Below are positions 26,707-35,385 of a stretch of 64,000 nt of DNA, one piece after another. Each line of letters starts with the position of its first letter. Positions within the stretch are counted from its first letter, which is position 1. The DNA is from Stutzerimonas stutzeri (lineage in GTDB: Bacteria > Pseudomonadota > Gammaproteobacteria > Pseudomonadales > Pseudomonadaceae), in assembly GCF_000952685.1 (NCBI RefSeq), contig NZ_JYHV01000029.1, forward strand, positions 124,001-188,000, in the 5' to 3' direction. Made by a program: the position numbers and the translations under genes. The notes below the pieces were generated by a model. That model was not told the origin of the DNA. It worked only from the letters and a program-made list of their open reading frames with translations, and did not search any database.

Positions 26707-28422
26707 TCAACGCGCGGCGATATGCGCCACCAGCAGCTGCACGCTTTCACGGCCGCGGAATTCATTGACGTCCAGCTTGTAGGCCAGGTCGGCCCAGCGC
26801 ACGTTGGGGTTGGGCCAGAGATCCCGGTCGATATTGAATGCGATGCCATCGAGAGTCAGCGAGCCGCATTCGCTCTTGAGCACCATCTTCAGGTGCTTCT
26901 CGCCGACCAGGCGCTGCTGCACCAACTGGAACACACCGTGGAACACCGGCTCTGGGAAATGCTGTCCCCAGGGGCCGGCGTTGCGCAGTGCCTTGGCCAG
27001 TTCGAGATGAAACTCCTCGATGCTCAACTGCCCATCGGTGAGCAGCCGTCCGGTCAGATCGTCTTCGCACAACTGCCGGCGCACTTCGGCATCGAAGGCG
27101 GCCGCAAAGGCGCCAAAGTTCGCTTCTGGCAGCGATAGACCTGCCGCCATCGCATGGCCGCCGAACTTGCTGATCAGACCCGGATGACGTGCCGCCACCG
27201 CATCCAGCGCATCACGAATATGGAAGCCCGGCACCGAACGTGCCGACCCCTTGAGCACGCCTTCGCCAGCATCGGCAAAGGCGATGGTCGGCCGGTGATA
27301 GCGCTCCTTAAGCCGCGAAGCGAGAATACCGATGACGCCCTGGTGCCAGTCCGGCTCGAACAGGCAGAGGCCGAACGGCATGTCTTCGAGCGGCAAGTCC
27401 TTGAGCTGGGCCAGCGCCTCGCGCTGCATGCCCTGCTCGATACCCTTGCGGTCCTGGTTGAGTTGATCCAGCTGCACGGCCATGTCCCGCGCCAGTGCCT
27501 CGTCTTCGCAAAGCAGGCATTCGATGCCCAGCGCCATGTCATCCAGGCGCCCCGCCGCATTCAGCCGCGGGCCGAGAATGAAGCCGAGATCGGTCGAGGT
27601 GATCCGCCGATGATCGCGCCCGGCAACCTCGAGGATTGCCCGCAGCCCAGGCCGCGCGCGACCCGCGCGTATGCGCGCCAGGCCCTGGTGCACCAGGATG
27701 CGGTTGTTGGCATCCAGCGGGACCACGTCGGCGACGCTGCCCAGCGCCACCAGATCCAGCAATTCGCCCAGGTTCGGCTCCGCCCAACCATTGCGGGCGA
27801 ACCAGCCCAACTCGCGCAACCGGGCACGCAGCGCCAGCAGTACGTAAAAGATGACGCCGACGCCCGCGATGCACTTGCTCGGGAAGGCGCATTCCGGCTG
27901 GTTGGGGTTAACGATGGCGTCCGCCGCCGGCAGTTCGGGCCCGGGCAGGTGGTGATCGGTTACCAGTACTTTGAGTCCGGCCACCTTGGCTGCCGCCACG
28001 CCGTCGACACTGGAGATGCCGTTGTCCACCGTCACCAGCAGATCGGGCTGGCGCTCCAGCGCCACAGCGACGATCTCAGGGGTCAGGCCATAGCCGTACT
28101 CGAAGCGATTGGGCACCAGGTAATCCACATGCGCGGCGCCCAACTGGCGTAGGCCCAGGACGCCAACCGTGCTGGCGGTGGCGCCGTCGGCATCGAAGTC
28201 ACCGACGAAGAGAATGCGCTGACGCTTTTCCAGCGCCTCGACCAACAGCGTCACGGCCGCGTCGATACCTTTGAGCTGGTCGTACGGGATCAAGCGCGCC
28301 AGGCCCTTGTCCAGTTCAATCACCGACTGCACGCCACGTGCCGCATAGAGGCGTGTCAGCAGAGGCGGCAGGTCACCCAGATCGGGCAACAGGTCGGGCA
28401 ACGGGCGGGGTTCAATGCGCAT
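26707..28422 (-). CDS. recJ: single-stranded-DNA-specific exonuclease RecJ
   Basis: RecJ, the 5'-3' single-strand exonuclease of RecF-pathway recombination and mismatch repair, 571 residues. The DHH-phosphoesterase motifs are clear: LFVGDFDADGATAS (motif I), VTDHHLPGPELPAADAIVNP (motif III) and LGPRLNAAGRL. DHHA1 and OB-type regions follow (SKFGGHAMAAGLSL; the C-terminal part from about 450). Length fits the family. It is downstream of the winged-helix regulator, separated by 30 bases, on the same strand. Confidence 0.95.
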   Translation of the reverse strand: MRIEPRPLPDLLPDLGDLPPLLTRLYAARGVQSVIELDKGLARLIPYDQLKGIDAAVTLLVEALEKRQRILFVGDFDADGATASTVGVLGLRQLGAAHVDYLVPNRFEYGYGLTPEIVAVALERQPDLLVTVDNGISSVDGVAAAKVAGLKVLVTDHHLPGPELPAADAIVNPNQPECAFPSKCIAGVGVIFYVLLALRARLRELGWFARNGWAEPNLGELLDLVALGSVADVVPLDANNRILVHQGLARIRAGRARPGLRAILEVAGRDHRRITSTDLGFILGPRLNAAGRLDDMALGIECLLCEDEALARDMAVQLDQLNQDRKGIEQGMQREALAQLKDLPLEDMPFGLCLFEPDWHQGVIGILASRLKERYHRPTIAFADAGEGVLKGSARSVPGFHIRDALDAVAARHPGLISKFGGHAMAAGLSLPEANFGAFAAAFDAEVRRQLCEDDLTGRLLTDGQLSIEEFHLELAKALRNAGPWGQHFPEPVFHGVFQLVQQRLVGEKHLKMVLKSECGSLTLDGIAFNIDRDLWPNPNVRWADLAYKLDVNEFRGRESVQLLVAHIAAR

Positions 28423-28452
28423 TCTGGGATTATCCGGTTCAGCGTGAGGCGT

Positions 28453-28980
28453 TCAGAGCGAAGTCGCGGCGCGCGCGGCCTGATCGTACAGGCCCGACAT
28501 GGCGCGCAGCATCCCGGCGAGGCGGTGAATCTCCTCCGGGTCGATATTCAGGTTCTCGAAGGACGCGATCAGGCATTCGCGACGGATATCAGCGTATTCC
28601 TGACACAGCTCGCGGCCTTTGTCGGTGGTTCGGTAGAACATTTCCTTGCCTTGCTTCTCACCCGTCACCAGGCCCAGCTTGCCGAGCTTTTTCAGCGCGT
28701 AGGTCACGGTGTGCGTGTCTTCGATGTTCAGCAGCAGACAGATATCCGCCTGTCGCTTGGCACGGCCGCGGCTGGTCAGGTTGTGCAGCACCATGACGTC
28801 CAGCGCATTCATTTCCACCGCACCGGAGGCCTTCATGCAGCGTTCCATCCAGCGCATCAGCGCGGCGCTGGCGATGATGATGCCGTATTCGAGTTCTGAG
28901 AGTTCCTGCGACTGCTCGGCGAGATGCGCCGACGCCACGATGGACGATCGCAACGGACGAGGGGATTTGGCGTCAACCAT
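28453..28980 (-). CDS. MarR-like winged-helix regulator divergent from pxpABC
   Basis: A winged-helix DNA-binding protein of about 175 residues. A helical N-terminus (SELEYGIIIASAALMRWMERC) precedes the DNA-binding domain: LDVMVLHNLTSRGRAKRQADICLLLNIEDTHTVTYALKKL, then the wing region and a C-terminal dimerisation helix. The start is uncertain: ATG 28980 (MVDAKSP), 28992 and 29046 are all in frame with weak ribosome sites. It is divergent from pxpA, with a perfect 24-bp palindrome between them, so it probably controls the 5-oxoprolinase operon and itself. Confidence 0.78.
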   Translation of the reverse strand: MVDAKSPRPLRSSIVASAHLAEQSQELSELEYGIIIASAALMRWMERCMKASGAVEMNALDVMVLHNLTSRGRAKRQADICLLLNIEDTHTVTYALKKLGKLGLVTGEKQGKEMFYRTTDKGRELCQEYADIRRECLIASFENLNIDPEEIHRLAGMLRAMSGLYDQAARAATSL

Positions 28981-29097
28981 CTTGCGGACCATGAAAAATG
29001 AGGATGGCCGCTGGCTGCCATCCAGGTGAATCGGGTCCGCAAGCATACAGCAATGCGCACCGAGAGACGGCTCGGCGGCGCTACGAAAAATATTTAT

Positions 29098-29121
29098 TGA
29101 TAAATTATCGATAATTTATCA
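29098..29121. promoter_or_regulatory. perfect 24-bp palindrome, candidate operator of the pxp operon
   Basis: The half-site TGATAAATTATC is followed at once by its exact reverse complement, with no spacer, in an AT-rich island of GC-rich DNA. It lies 54 bases before the pxpA start and about 118 before the regulator start, in the shared promoter region. Such long dyads are typical dimer sites for MarR-like proteins. Confidence 0.8.
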
Positions 29122-29174
29122 TCGTATTTCCACGCATCGACTTGTTACACGGGACAGCCCGTTACAGAGGACCC

Positions 29175-29924
29175 ATGAACGCCCTACTCCTGAATTGCGA
29201 TATCGGCGAAAGCTTTGGCGCCTGGACCATGGGCATGGACGCCGAGGTCATGCCCTTCATCGACTGCGCCAACATCGCGTGCGGCTTCCACGCGTCGGAT
29301 CCCCAGGTCATGCGGCGCACCGTGGCGCTGGCGACACAGCATGACGTGCAGATCGGCGCGCATCCGGCTTATCCCGATCTGGCCGGGTTCGGTCGCCGCT
29401 CCATGGACTGCAGCCCGAAGGAAGTGGAGAACATGCTGCTCTACCAGATCGGCGCGCTGGACGGCATCTGTCGCGCCGAGGGCACCCGGGTTCGCTACGT
29501 CAAACCCCACGGCGCGCTGTACAACGACATGATGCGCAAGCCAGAACTGCTGCGCGCCGTGATGACTGCAATCGTTTCCTACGCGCCGTCGCTGCCGCTG
29601 ATGCTAATGTCGACACGCGACAACAGCGCCAGCCAGACAATGGCGGACGAGCTCGGCATCACGCTCTGGTTCGAAGTATTCGCCGATCGGGCCTATGACG
29701 CCTCCGGCATGCTGGTTTCCCGCGCCCTGCCCGGTGCGGTACATCACGATGCCAATACTGTCGCGGCCCAGGCGCTCAGCCTGGCCAAAGGCGAACCATT
29801 GACCGCCAGCGATGGCAGCGCGCTGGTTCTGCGCGCTGACACGCTCTGTGTGCATGGCGACAACGCCGGCTCGGTTGCTGCGGTGCAGCGCATCCGCCAG
29901 ACGCTCGAGAGCCTTGCGGGATGA
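29175..29924 (+). CDS. pxpA: 5-oxoprolinase subunit A (LamB/YcsF family)
   Basis: PxpA, 249 residues, one of three subunits of the ATP-dependent prokaryotic 5-oxoprolinase that opens 5-oxoproline (pyroglutamate) to glutamate in the cytosol. The family signature is strong: [16 protein letters not shown] at the start, [32 protein letters not shown], and VKPHGALYN in the middle. ATG 29175 has AGAGG just upstream. It ends in an ATGA overlap with pxpB. Confidence 0.94.
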   Translation: MNALLLNCDIGESFGAWTMGMDAEVMPFIDCANIACGFHASDPQVMRRTVALATQHDVQIGAHPAYPDLAGFGRRSMDCSPKEVENMLLYQIGALDGICRAEGTRVRYVKPHGALYNDMMRKPELLRAVMTAIVSYAPSLPLMLMSTRDNSASQTMADELGITLWFEVFADRAYDASGMLVSRALPGAVHHDANTVAAQALSLAKGEPLTASDGSALVLRADTLCVHGDNAGSVAAVQRIRQTLESLAG

Positions 29925-30625
29925 AGCCGCGTATCGAAGTGGTCGGCATCGACAGCCTGATGCTGCGCCTGTTCGATGAGATCGACGAAGCCCATATGCC
30001 CTGGCTTCTGGCTGCGGCCAGCCGTCTGCGTGAGGCCTTCGGTGCGGCGCTGATCGACCTGGTGCCCTCTTATACGACGCTGCTGGTGCATTACGACCTG
30101 ACACGACTGGACGACCATCAGGCGCGCCAGTGCATCGCCGATGCCCTGCATGAATTGCAGCCGGACGCAGGTGGTCAGGCGCGCGAGCTGAACATTCCGG
30201 TGTGGTACGACCCCAGCGTCGGGCCGGAGCTCGAGGCCCTCGGCCAGCGCAGCGGGTTGGGAATATCCGGTGTGATCGAGCAGCACAGCGCCCGAACTTA
30301 TCAGGTGTTCGCGCTGGGCTTTGCGCCGGGCTTCGCCTTCATGGGGTTGGTCGATGAAATCCTCGCCAGTCCTCGCTTGCAGACACCCCGTAAACAGGTC
30401 CCGGCTGGCAGCTTGGGCATCGCTGACCGCCAGACCGCGATCTATCCGCTCGTTTCGCCCGGGGGCTGGAACCTGATCGGCCGCAGCCCAACCCGGCTGT
30501 TCGATCGAGAAATGGAGGGTTACAGCATCTGGCAGCCTGGCGACCATGTGCGTTTTCAGCCTATCGAGCACGATGAATTCGTGCGCCTCGGCGGTGACGA
30601 CAGCCCGTTCGAGGTGATGCCATGA
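29921..30625 (+). CDS. pxpB: 5-oxoprolinase subunit B (KipI / allophanate hydrolase subunit 1 family)
   Basis: PxpB, 234 residues, of the KipI/AHS1 family. It contains the diagnostic [16 protein letters not shown] and [34 protein letters not shown]; the latter is the conserved cyclophilin-like active region. It starts inside the pxpA stop and overlaps pxpC by ATGA, so all three subunits are translationally coupled, as expected for a complex needing fixed stoichiometry. Confidence 0.94.
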   Translation: MKPRIEVVGIDSLMLRLFDEIDEAHMPWLLAAASRLREAFGAALIDLVPSYTTLLVHYDLTRLDDHQARQCIADALHELQPDAGGQARELNIPVWYDPSVGPELEALGQRSGLGISGVIEQHSARTYQVFALGFAPGFAFMGLVDEILASPRLQTPRKQVPAGSLGIADRQTAIYPLVSPGGWNLIGRSPTRLFDREMEGYSIWQPGDHVRFQPIEHDEFVRLGGDDSPFEVMP

Positions 30626-31551
30626 GCCTGCTGATCGAACGCAGTGGCGCGTTGGCCAGCTTGCAGGACGGCGGCCGGTTCGGTGTCCGTCACCTGGGCG
30701 TGACCCAGGGCGGCGCTGCTGACTGGGTCTCCCAGGCTTGGGCCAACTGGCTGCTGGGTAATCCGCTGCAGGCCGCTACCCTGGAAATCACCCTTGGTAA
30801 TGTCGTGCTGCTCGCCGAAGCCGATACCTGCGTGGCGCTGTGCGGCGCCGATCTGGGCGCCACACTGGACGGTCAGCCCATCGCGCCGGGACGCAGCTTC
30901 AGCATTCGCAGGGGGCAACGGCTCAGCTTCGCCCAGCCGCGCCAGGGCGTGCGCGCCTACCTTGCCGCGCCCGGTGGTTTCGTGGCCCCGCAGCTACTCG
31001 GCAGCTGCGCGACGGTACGCCGGGAAGAACTAGGTGGGCTACACGGAAACGGCCAACCATTGGCGTCAGGCGACCGGCTGCACTGGAATGGCGCAGCCCC
31101 CCTACCGCGAACTCTGGATGCCACCCAGACACTGCCGCTGATCACTTCTGATGCGCTGCCGGTGGTATTGGGTGCACAGATCGGTGACTTCAGCGGGCGA
31201 AGCCTGTTCGATGCATTCAACTGCGAATGGACCGTGGACCAGCGGGCCGATCGTATGGGCGTTCGCCTGCGCGGGCCGGTACTGCGCAGCTCGCGCCAGT
31301 CGATGATTTCCGAAGGCGTTCCGCTCGGGGCCATTCAGGTCCCGCCGGATGGCCAGCCCATCGTGTTGCTCAACGACCGGCAGACCATCGGTGGCTATCC
31401 GCGGCTCGGCGCCCTAACGCCCCTGGCAGTCGCTCATCTGGCTCAGTGCATGCCGGGAACCACATTGCGGCTCAAACCAATATCCCTGGAGCGCGCGCAG
31501 AACGAGCAACGCGGGCTGCTAGGTAGCTGGCGTCGTCCGCCCTCTCGATAG
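30622..31551 (+). CDS. pxpC: 5-oxoprolinase subunit C (KipA / biotin-dependent carboxyltransferase family)
   Basis: PxpC, 309 residues, of the KipA/AHS2 family. It shows LQDGGRFGVRHLGVTQGGAAD at the start, ALCGADLGATLDG, YLAAPGGF, and toward the end RADRMGVRLRGP and SEGVPLGAIQVPPDGQPI with LLNDRQTIGGYP. Length is normal. A 163-base gap without a clear terminator separates it from the transporter, which is probably in the same transcript. Confidence 0.94.
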   Translation: MSLLIERSGALASLQDGGRFGVRHLGVTQGGAADWVSQAWANWLLGNPLQAATLEITLGNVVLLAEADTCVALCGADLGATLDGQPIAPGRSFSIRRGQRLSFAQPRQGVRAYLAAPGGFVAPQLLGSCATVRREELGGLHGNGQPLASGDRLHWNGAAPLPRTLDATQTLPLITSDALPVVLGAQIGDFSGRSLFDAFNCEWTVDQRADRMGVRLRGPVLRSSRQSMISEGVPLGAIQVPPDGQPIVLLNDRQTIGGYPRLGALTPLAVAHLAQCMPGTTLRLKPISLERAQNEQRGLLGSWRRPPSR

Positions 31552-31714
31552 CGAAGCGAATCAACGGACCGTACTCCCGAACGCGATAGAAAACCCAAAG
31601 GTGATCCGACCCAGACCAGACCACACAAAACCAAAACAACAATTACAAGAGAGTCCGGTTCACGCCCGGCTGCATTCCTACCTGCCCCAACGCCAATAAA
31701 GAAAAGGTACTCCA

Positions 31715-32932
31715 ATGCACCCCACCTCCAGCGCCACCCCTGCGTCGCAACGCAACGTCCTGCGCGGCGCCATCTTCATAATGGCAACCTCGTCGATCGG
31801 CCCCGCCTTTCTGACCCAAACTTCGCTGTTCACCGAGAAATATCTGGCGAGCTTCGCCTTCGCCATTGTCATTTCGCTGCTGATCGACATCGGCGCCCAG
31901 CTCAACATCTGGCGGATCATCACCGTTGCCAACATGCGCGGTCAGGACGTTGCGAACCGGGTTCTGCCGGGGGTCGGCCACCTGATTTCCGCATTCATCG
32001 TGCTCGGCGGAGTCGCCTTCAATATCGGCAATATCGGTGGTGCCGGCCTGGCAATGAACGTGATTTTCGGCGTACCGCCGGTGATCGGCTCACTGATCGC
32101 AGCGGTACTGATCATCGGCATCTTTCTACTGCGCAACGCCAAAAGCGTCATGGACTCGGTGATGCAGCTGCTTGGACTGGTCATGCTGTGCATGATCGGC
32201 TACGCCATGCTGCAATCGAGCCCGCCGGTCATGGAAGCCTTGAACCGCAGCTTCAATCCCGACGACCCGCTGATCCTGCTGCTGCCGATCGTGACACTGG
32301 TGGGCGGTACCGTGGGCGGTTATATCTCGTTTTCAGGCGGCCATCGCCTGGTGGAAGCCGGCATCACCGGCGTACAGAACGTGGGCGTCGTGACGCGCGC
32401 CGCAGTGACCGGTATCGCGACGACGGGCGTAGTACGGATCTGCCTGTTCCTGGCCGCCCTGGGCGTCGTCAGCCAGGGGCTGAGCCTGGATCCCGGCAAC
32501 CCGGCCGCGTCGGTGTTCTCCCATTCGATGGGTACGGTGGGTTACAAGATTTTCGGTGTGGTGCTGCTGGCCGCTTCAGTGTCTTCGGTGATCGGTGCCG
32601 CCTATACCAGCGTAACCTTCATGTATTCGCTGCATGAGAGCATCCAGCGCAACAATCAGCGCGTAGTGATCGCTTTCATCGCCTGTTCGACATTGATCTA
32701 CAGCCTGGTCGGCCAACCGGTCAAGGTACTGGTCATCGCCGGCTCGTTGAATGCACTGGTGCTGCCGCTGGCACTGGGTTGTGTCCTGTGGGCAGCCAAG
32801 AAGCCGAGCATTGTCGGCACCGAGTACCGCCATCCCTCCTGGATGCTGGTATTCGGCCTGCTGGCAATGATCGCCACCGCAGCGGGCGTGGTGCTCTCCT
32901 TCAACGCCCTGGTGCAGTTCTGGCAGTCCTGA
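31715..32932 (+). CDS. NRAMP-related transporter lacking the metal-binding motifs
   Basis: A 405-residue inner-membrane protein with about 11 hydrophobic segments, related to the NRAMP family and to B. subtilis YcsG, which is also encoded beside pxp genes. In true NRAMP metal transporters helix 1 holds DPGN and helix 6 holds MPH; here the helix 1 region reads SSIGPAFLTQT and the helix 6 region GGYISFSGGHRLVEAG, so the metal-coordinating Asp, Asn and Met are absent. Transport of an organic substrate, most simply 5-oxoproline or a related amino acid, is a reasonable inference from context. A hairpin at 32943-32964 follows. Confidence 0.82.
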   Translation: MHPTSSATPASQRNVLRGAIFIMATSSIGPAFLTQTSLFTEKYLASFAFAIVISLLIDIGAQLNIWRIITVANMRGQDVANRVLPGVGHLISAFIVLGGVAFNIGNIGGAGLAMNVIFGVPPVIGSLIAAVLIIGIFLLRNAKSVMDSVMQLLGLVMLCMIGYAMLQSSPPVMEALNRSFNPDDPLILLLPIVTLVGGTVGGYISFSGGHRLVEAGITGVQNVGVVTRAAVTGIATTGVVRICLFLAALGVVSQGLSLDPGNPAASVFSHSMGTVGYKIFGVVLLAASVSSVIGAAYTSVTFMYSLHESIQRNNQRVVIAFIACSTLIYSLVGQPVKVLVIAGSLNALVLPLALGCVLWAAKKPSIVGTEYRHPSWMLVFGLLAMIATAAGVVLSFNALVQFWQS

Positions 32933-32942
32933 ATCGCTGCTT

Positions 32943-32964
32943 GCCGGGGCACAGACGCCCCGGC
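32943..32964. terminator. hairpin between convergent transporter and yaeQ genes
   Basis: GCCGGGGC-ACAGAC-GCCCCGGC is a perfect 8-bp stem. It lies between two convergent stop codons and probably ends both transcripts, although it has no strong T-tract on either side. Confidence 0.6.
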
Positions 32965-32980
32965 GAGTCCTTCCGGCGCT

Positions 32981-33523
32981 TTAGCCGCGCTCGCCGATCA
33001 ACCATTCCAGCGGTACTTCATGCTGGCCGCGCTCATCGGTGATGAACAATCCGCCCTCGCTGATCATGACACTCCAGCTGATTGCCCGCGGCAGATCACG
33101 CGCCACGGTTTCCAGCGCCTCCTGATCGACCGCCACCACGTTGATCTTCTTCAGGCTGCGCACGCTGTCGAGAACCTTGGTCTGCCAGACACGCAAGTTG
33201 CCGTAGGCCACCAGGCTGAATCGTTCCGCACGCCGTGAACACCAAGTGATCCGCTCGGCGTCTGGCTGGCCGACTTCGATCCAGTGCAGCACGCGATCGT
33301 CCAGGCTTTTCTCCCATAGCGCCGGCTCGTCGACATCCGATAGCCCGCGGCCGAACGCCAACTGCTCGCCGTACCAGAGCACATAGGCGATCAACCGGGC
33401 GGCGAGACGCTCTTCGGTTTCCGACGGATGCCGGGCAACCGTAAAGCGCAGATCCTGATAAACGTGGCGATCGAGGTCAGTGAGATTGATCTCAACTTTA
33501 TAGGGCGTGGCTTGCAGGGCCAT
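32981..33523 (-). CDS. yaeQ: YaeQ family protein
   Basis: A 180-residue YaeQ family protein, a PD-(D/E)XK-nuclease-like fold of unknown cellular role (E. coli YaeQ was once reported to substitute for RfaH). It contains YKVEINLTDLDRHVY, HPSETEERLAARLIAYVLWY, LWEKSLDDRVLHWIEVGQPDAERI (the PD-D/E-xK-like core) and ISWSVMISEGGLFIT. The start at 33523 (MALQATPYK) is the family start; the open frame continues upstream without support. Confidence 0.88.
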   Translation of the reverse strand: MALQATPYKVEINLTDLDRHVYQDLRFTVARHPSETEERLAARLIAYVLWYGEQLAFGRGLSDVDEPALWEKSLDDRVLHWIEVGQPDAERITWCSRRAERFSLVAYGNLRVWQTKVLDSVRSLKKINVVAVDQEALETVARDLPRAISWSVMISEGGLFITDERGQHEVPLEWLIGERG

Positions 33524-33675
33524 GACGGCTCCAGACACAGAAAAGGGGACGCAGTTTAACCCATCGCGCGTTCGGACTTTTATCACTCGATTAGCGCAAT
33601 TCAGCCAACCGTCTATACGCATGCAACCACAGCGACAATTCGGCTATCCAGGCGGCGCACGCTACCCGACGAACG

Positions 33676-33700
33676 ATCTTTGACAATCATTCTCATTCTG
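33676..33700. promoter_or_regulatory. Fur-box-like sequence upstream of bfd
   Basis: GACAATCATTCTCATTCTG (33682-33700) matches 13 of 19 positions of the classical Fur consensus. An overlapping register starting at 33676 matches 12. It lies 41 bases before the bfd start. bfd is Fur-repressed in other pseudomonads, so iron control is expected. Confidence 0.7.
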
Positions 33701-33740
33701 TTTAGCATCTCAAACATCGCAGACCCAACGGGTAGTTCAT

Positions 33741-33959
33741 ATGTACGTGTGTCTTTGCCAGGGTGTTACCGACGGCCAGATCCGTGAAGCCATCTACGAA
33801 GGCTGCTGCAGCTATCGTGAGGTGCGTGAGGCCACCGGCGTTGCCAGCCAGTGCGGCAAATGTGCATGCCTTGCCAAGCAAGTGGTCCGTGAAACGCTGA
33901 GCAATGTCCAAAGCGCTCAGGTTTCCCTGGCCTACCCCGCCGGTTTCGCTCCCGCCTGA
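33741..33959 (+). CDS. bfd: bacterioferritin-associated ferredoxin
   Basis: Bfd, 72 residues, a [2Fe-2S] protein that docks on bacterioferritin and reduces its stored iron so it can be released. Cluster ligands are Cys 4, 6, 38 and 41 (MYVCLCQG and SQCGKCAC), the same positions as in the Pseudomonas aeruginosa protein. A Fur-like box lies upstream and a strong terminator downstream, so bfd has its own transcript and is expected to be switched on in iron starvation, opposite to bfr. Confidence 0.95.
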   Translation: MYVCLCQGVTDGQIREAIYEGCCSYREVREATGVASQCGKCACLAKQVVRETLSNVQSAQVSLAYPAGFAPA

Positions 33960-33978
33960 TAGAAACAGCATATTTAGA

Positions 33979-34003
33979 AGCCGGGCCTATGCCCGGCTTT
34001 TTT
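33979..34003 (+). terminator. intrinsic terminator of bfd
   Basis: AGCCGGGC-CTAT-GCCCGGCT is followed by a run of six T. It separates bfd from bfr, so the two are transcribed independently. Confidence 0.92.
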
Positions 34004-34158
34004 CTGACCATAAATCAAAGTGTTGCTCCCCATTCGCGGAACAGACGTATTCTTATTCAGTTTTACCCTTTTGCATTCAACGACTTAGGTTTGACAGCCC
34101 ACGAGTTGGTGGCCAGACTGCCTGCATCGAACATATTGATTCAACGCAGGACACCGAC

Positions 34159-34629
34159 ATGAAAGGCGACAAGCTAGTCATTCAGCACCTCAATAAAATC
34201 CTCGGCAATGAGCTGGTCGCCATCAACCAGTATTTTCTGCATGCCCGCATGTATGAAGATTGGGGACTCGGCAAGCTCGGCAAGCATGAATACGACGAAT
34301 CCATCGACGAGATGAAGCATGCCGACAAGCTGATCAAGCGAATCCTGTTTCTCGAAGGTCTGCCCAATCTGCAGGATCTCGGCAAGCTGCTGATCGGCGA
34401 GAACACGCGTGAAATGCTCGACTGCGACCTAAAGCTCGAGCAGGGGGGCGTCCAGGATCTCAAGGTTGCCATTGCCTACTGCGAGAGCGTCGGCGACTAC
34501 GGAAGCCGCGAGCTGCTGGAAGACATCCTCGAGTCCGAAGAAGAACACATCGATTGGCTGGAAACCCAGTTGAGCCTGATCGACAAGGTCGGCATGGAAA
34601 ACTATCTCCAGTCCCAGATGGACGACTGA
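34159..34629 (+). CDS. bfr: bacterioferritin
   Basis: Bacterioferritin, 156 residues, subunit of the 24-mer iron-storage shell. All diiron ferroxidase ligands are present: Glu18, Glu51, His54, Glu94, Glu127 and His130. Met52, the axial haem ligand at the dimer interface, is present too, so this is the haem-binding Bfr type, the partner of Bfd, rather than FtnA. The start at 34159 (MKGDKLVIQ) is the family start; the open frame upstream runs back into bfd. A terminator follows. Confidence 0.96.
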   Translation: MKGDKLVIQHLNKILGNELVAINQYFLHARMYEDWGLGKLGKHEYDESIDEMKHADKLIKRILFLEGLPNLQDLGKLLIGENTREMLDCDLKLEQGGVQDLKVAIAYCESVGDYGSRELLEDILESEEEHIDWLETQLSLIDKVGMENYLQSQMDD

Positions 34630-34648
34630 TTCTTCTGCCTGTAATGCG

Positions 34649-34674
34649 AACGGGAGCCATCGGCTCCCGTTTTC
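34649..34674 (+). terminator. intrinsic terminator of bfr
   Basis: AACGGGAGCC-AT-CGGCTCCCGTT forms a long stem and is followed by TTT. It lies 20 bases after the bfr stop. Confidence 0.88.
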
Positions 34675-34745
34675 ATTCCAGCATCTACCCAGCGCAACGC
34701 GGCTTTGCAGCGACCGCCATGCCTCGATCGAAAGGCGTCGAGACA

Positions 34746-34772
34746 TAAAAAACCCGCCGTGCGGCGGGTTCA
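34746..34772 (-). terminator. intrinsic terminator of grxD
   Basis: On the minus strand, AACCCGCCG-CA-CGGCGGGTT is followed by TTTTTAT. It lies 14 bases past the grxD stop. Confidence 0.9.
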
Positions 34773-34786
34773 GTCGGGCATCGCGA

Positions 34787-35113
34787 TCAGGCGCCGGCTT
34801 TCTGCACGGCTTCCTTGATCAGCGGTTGCAGTTCACCTTTCTCGAACATTTCCAGAATGATGTCGCTGCCACCGACCAGCTCGCCGTTGACCCACAGTTG
34901 TGGGAAGGTCGGCCAGTTGGCGTATTTCGGCAGGTTCGCCCGAATCTCGGGATTCTGCAGGATGTCCACGTAAGCGAATTTTTCGCCGCAGCCCATCACA
35001 GCCTGCGTCGCGCGGGCGGAGAAGCCGCACTGCGGGGCGTTGGGCGAGCCTTTCATGTACAGCAGCACCGGGTTCTTTTCGATCTGCTCTTTGATGGTTT
35101 CGATGATATCCAT
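34787..35113 (-). CDS. grxD: monothiol glutaredoxin, Grx4 family
   Basis: GrxD, 108 residues, a monothiol CGFS glutaredoxin (PQCGFSARA, Cys29) that binds and hands on [2Fe-2S] clusters with glutathione. [19 protein letters not shown] carries the cis-Pro and glutathione-binding residues. Length is normal. It is a single-gene unit between two terminators, next to other iron-handling genes (bfd, bfr). Confidence 0.96.
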   Translation of the reverse strand: MDIIETIKEQIEKNPVLLYMKGSPNAPQCGFSARATQAVMGCGEKFAYVDILQNPEIRANLPKYANWPTFPQLWVNGELVGGSDIILEMFEKGELQPLIKEAVQKAGA

Positions 35114-35163
35114 GGGGCACCTCGGCTAGTCACGGTTGGCGCGCATTGTACCGTAACAACAGG

Positions 35164-35193
35164 TTAAAAGCCGAGTCGCGGACTCGGCTTTTC
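35164..35193 (+). terminator. hairpin with flanking A and T runs, between grxD and argF
   Basis: AAAAGCCGAGTC-GCG-GACTCGGCTTTT forms a stem flanked by A and T runs. It lies upstream of both divergent genes, so its purpose is unclear: it may be a leftover terminator, or part of the argF leader. Confidence 0.65.
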
Positions 35194-35385
35194 TCTTCCA
35201 CCACTTATAAATGCTCGCTTGTGGGGCACGTTTCCAGCGTGCTGAGGCCGATTTGCGCCCGTGAATGCTTTCTGGATAAGATCGCGCCTTTCCCGTTTCG
35301 TCGCTTCTGGTGCGACCCCTGTCGTAGGCCCCCTTTTTTCTCGAAAAACCCCCAGGCCTCGATTGCGGCAATAAAGGTAGTTGAT

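Noticed and set aside
31715-32932. A manganese/iron transporter of the MntH type
   Set aside because: The metal-coordinating DPGN and MPH motifs are absent and the neighbours are 5-oxoprolinase genes.
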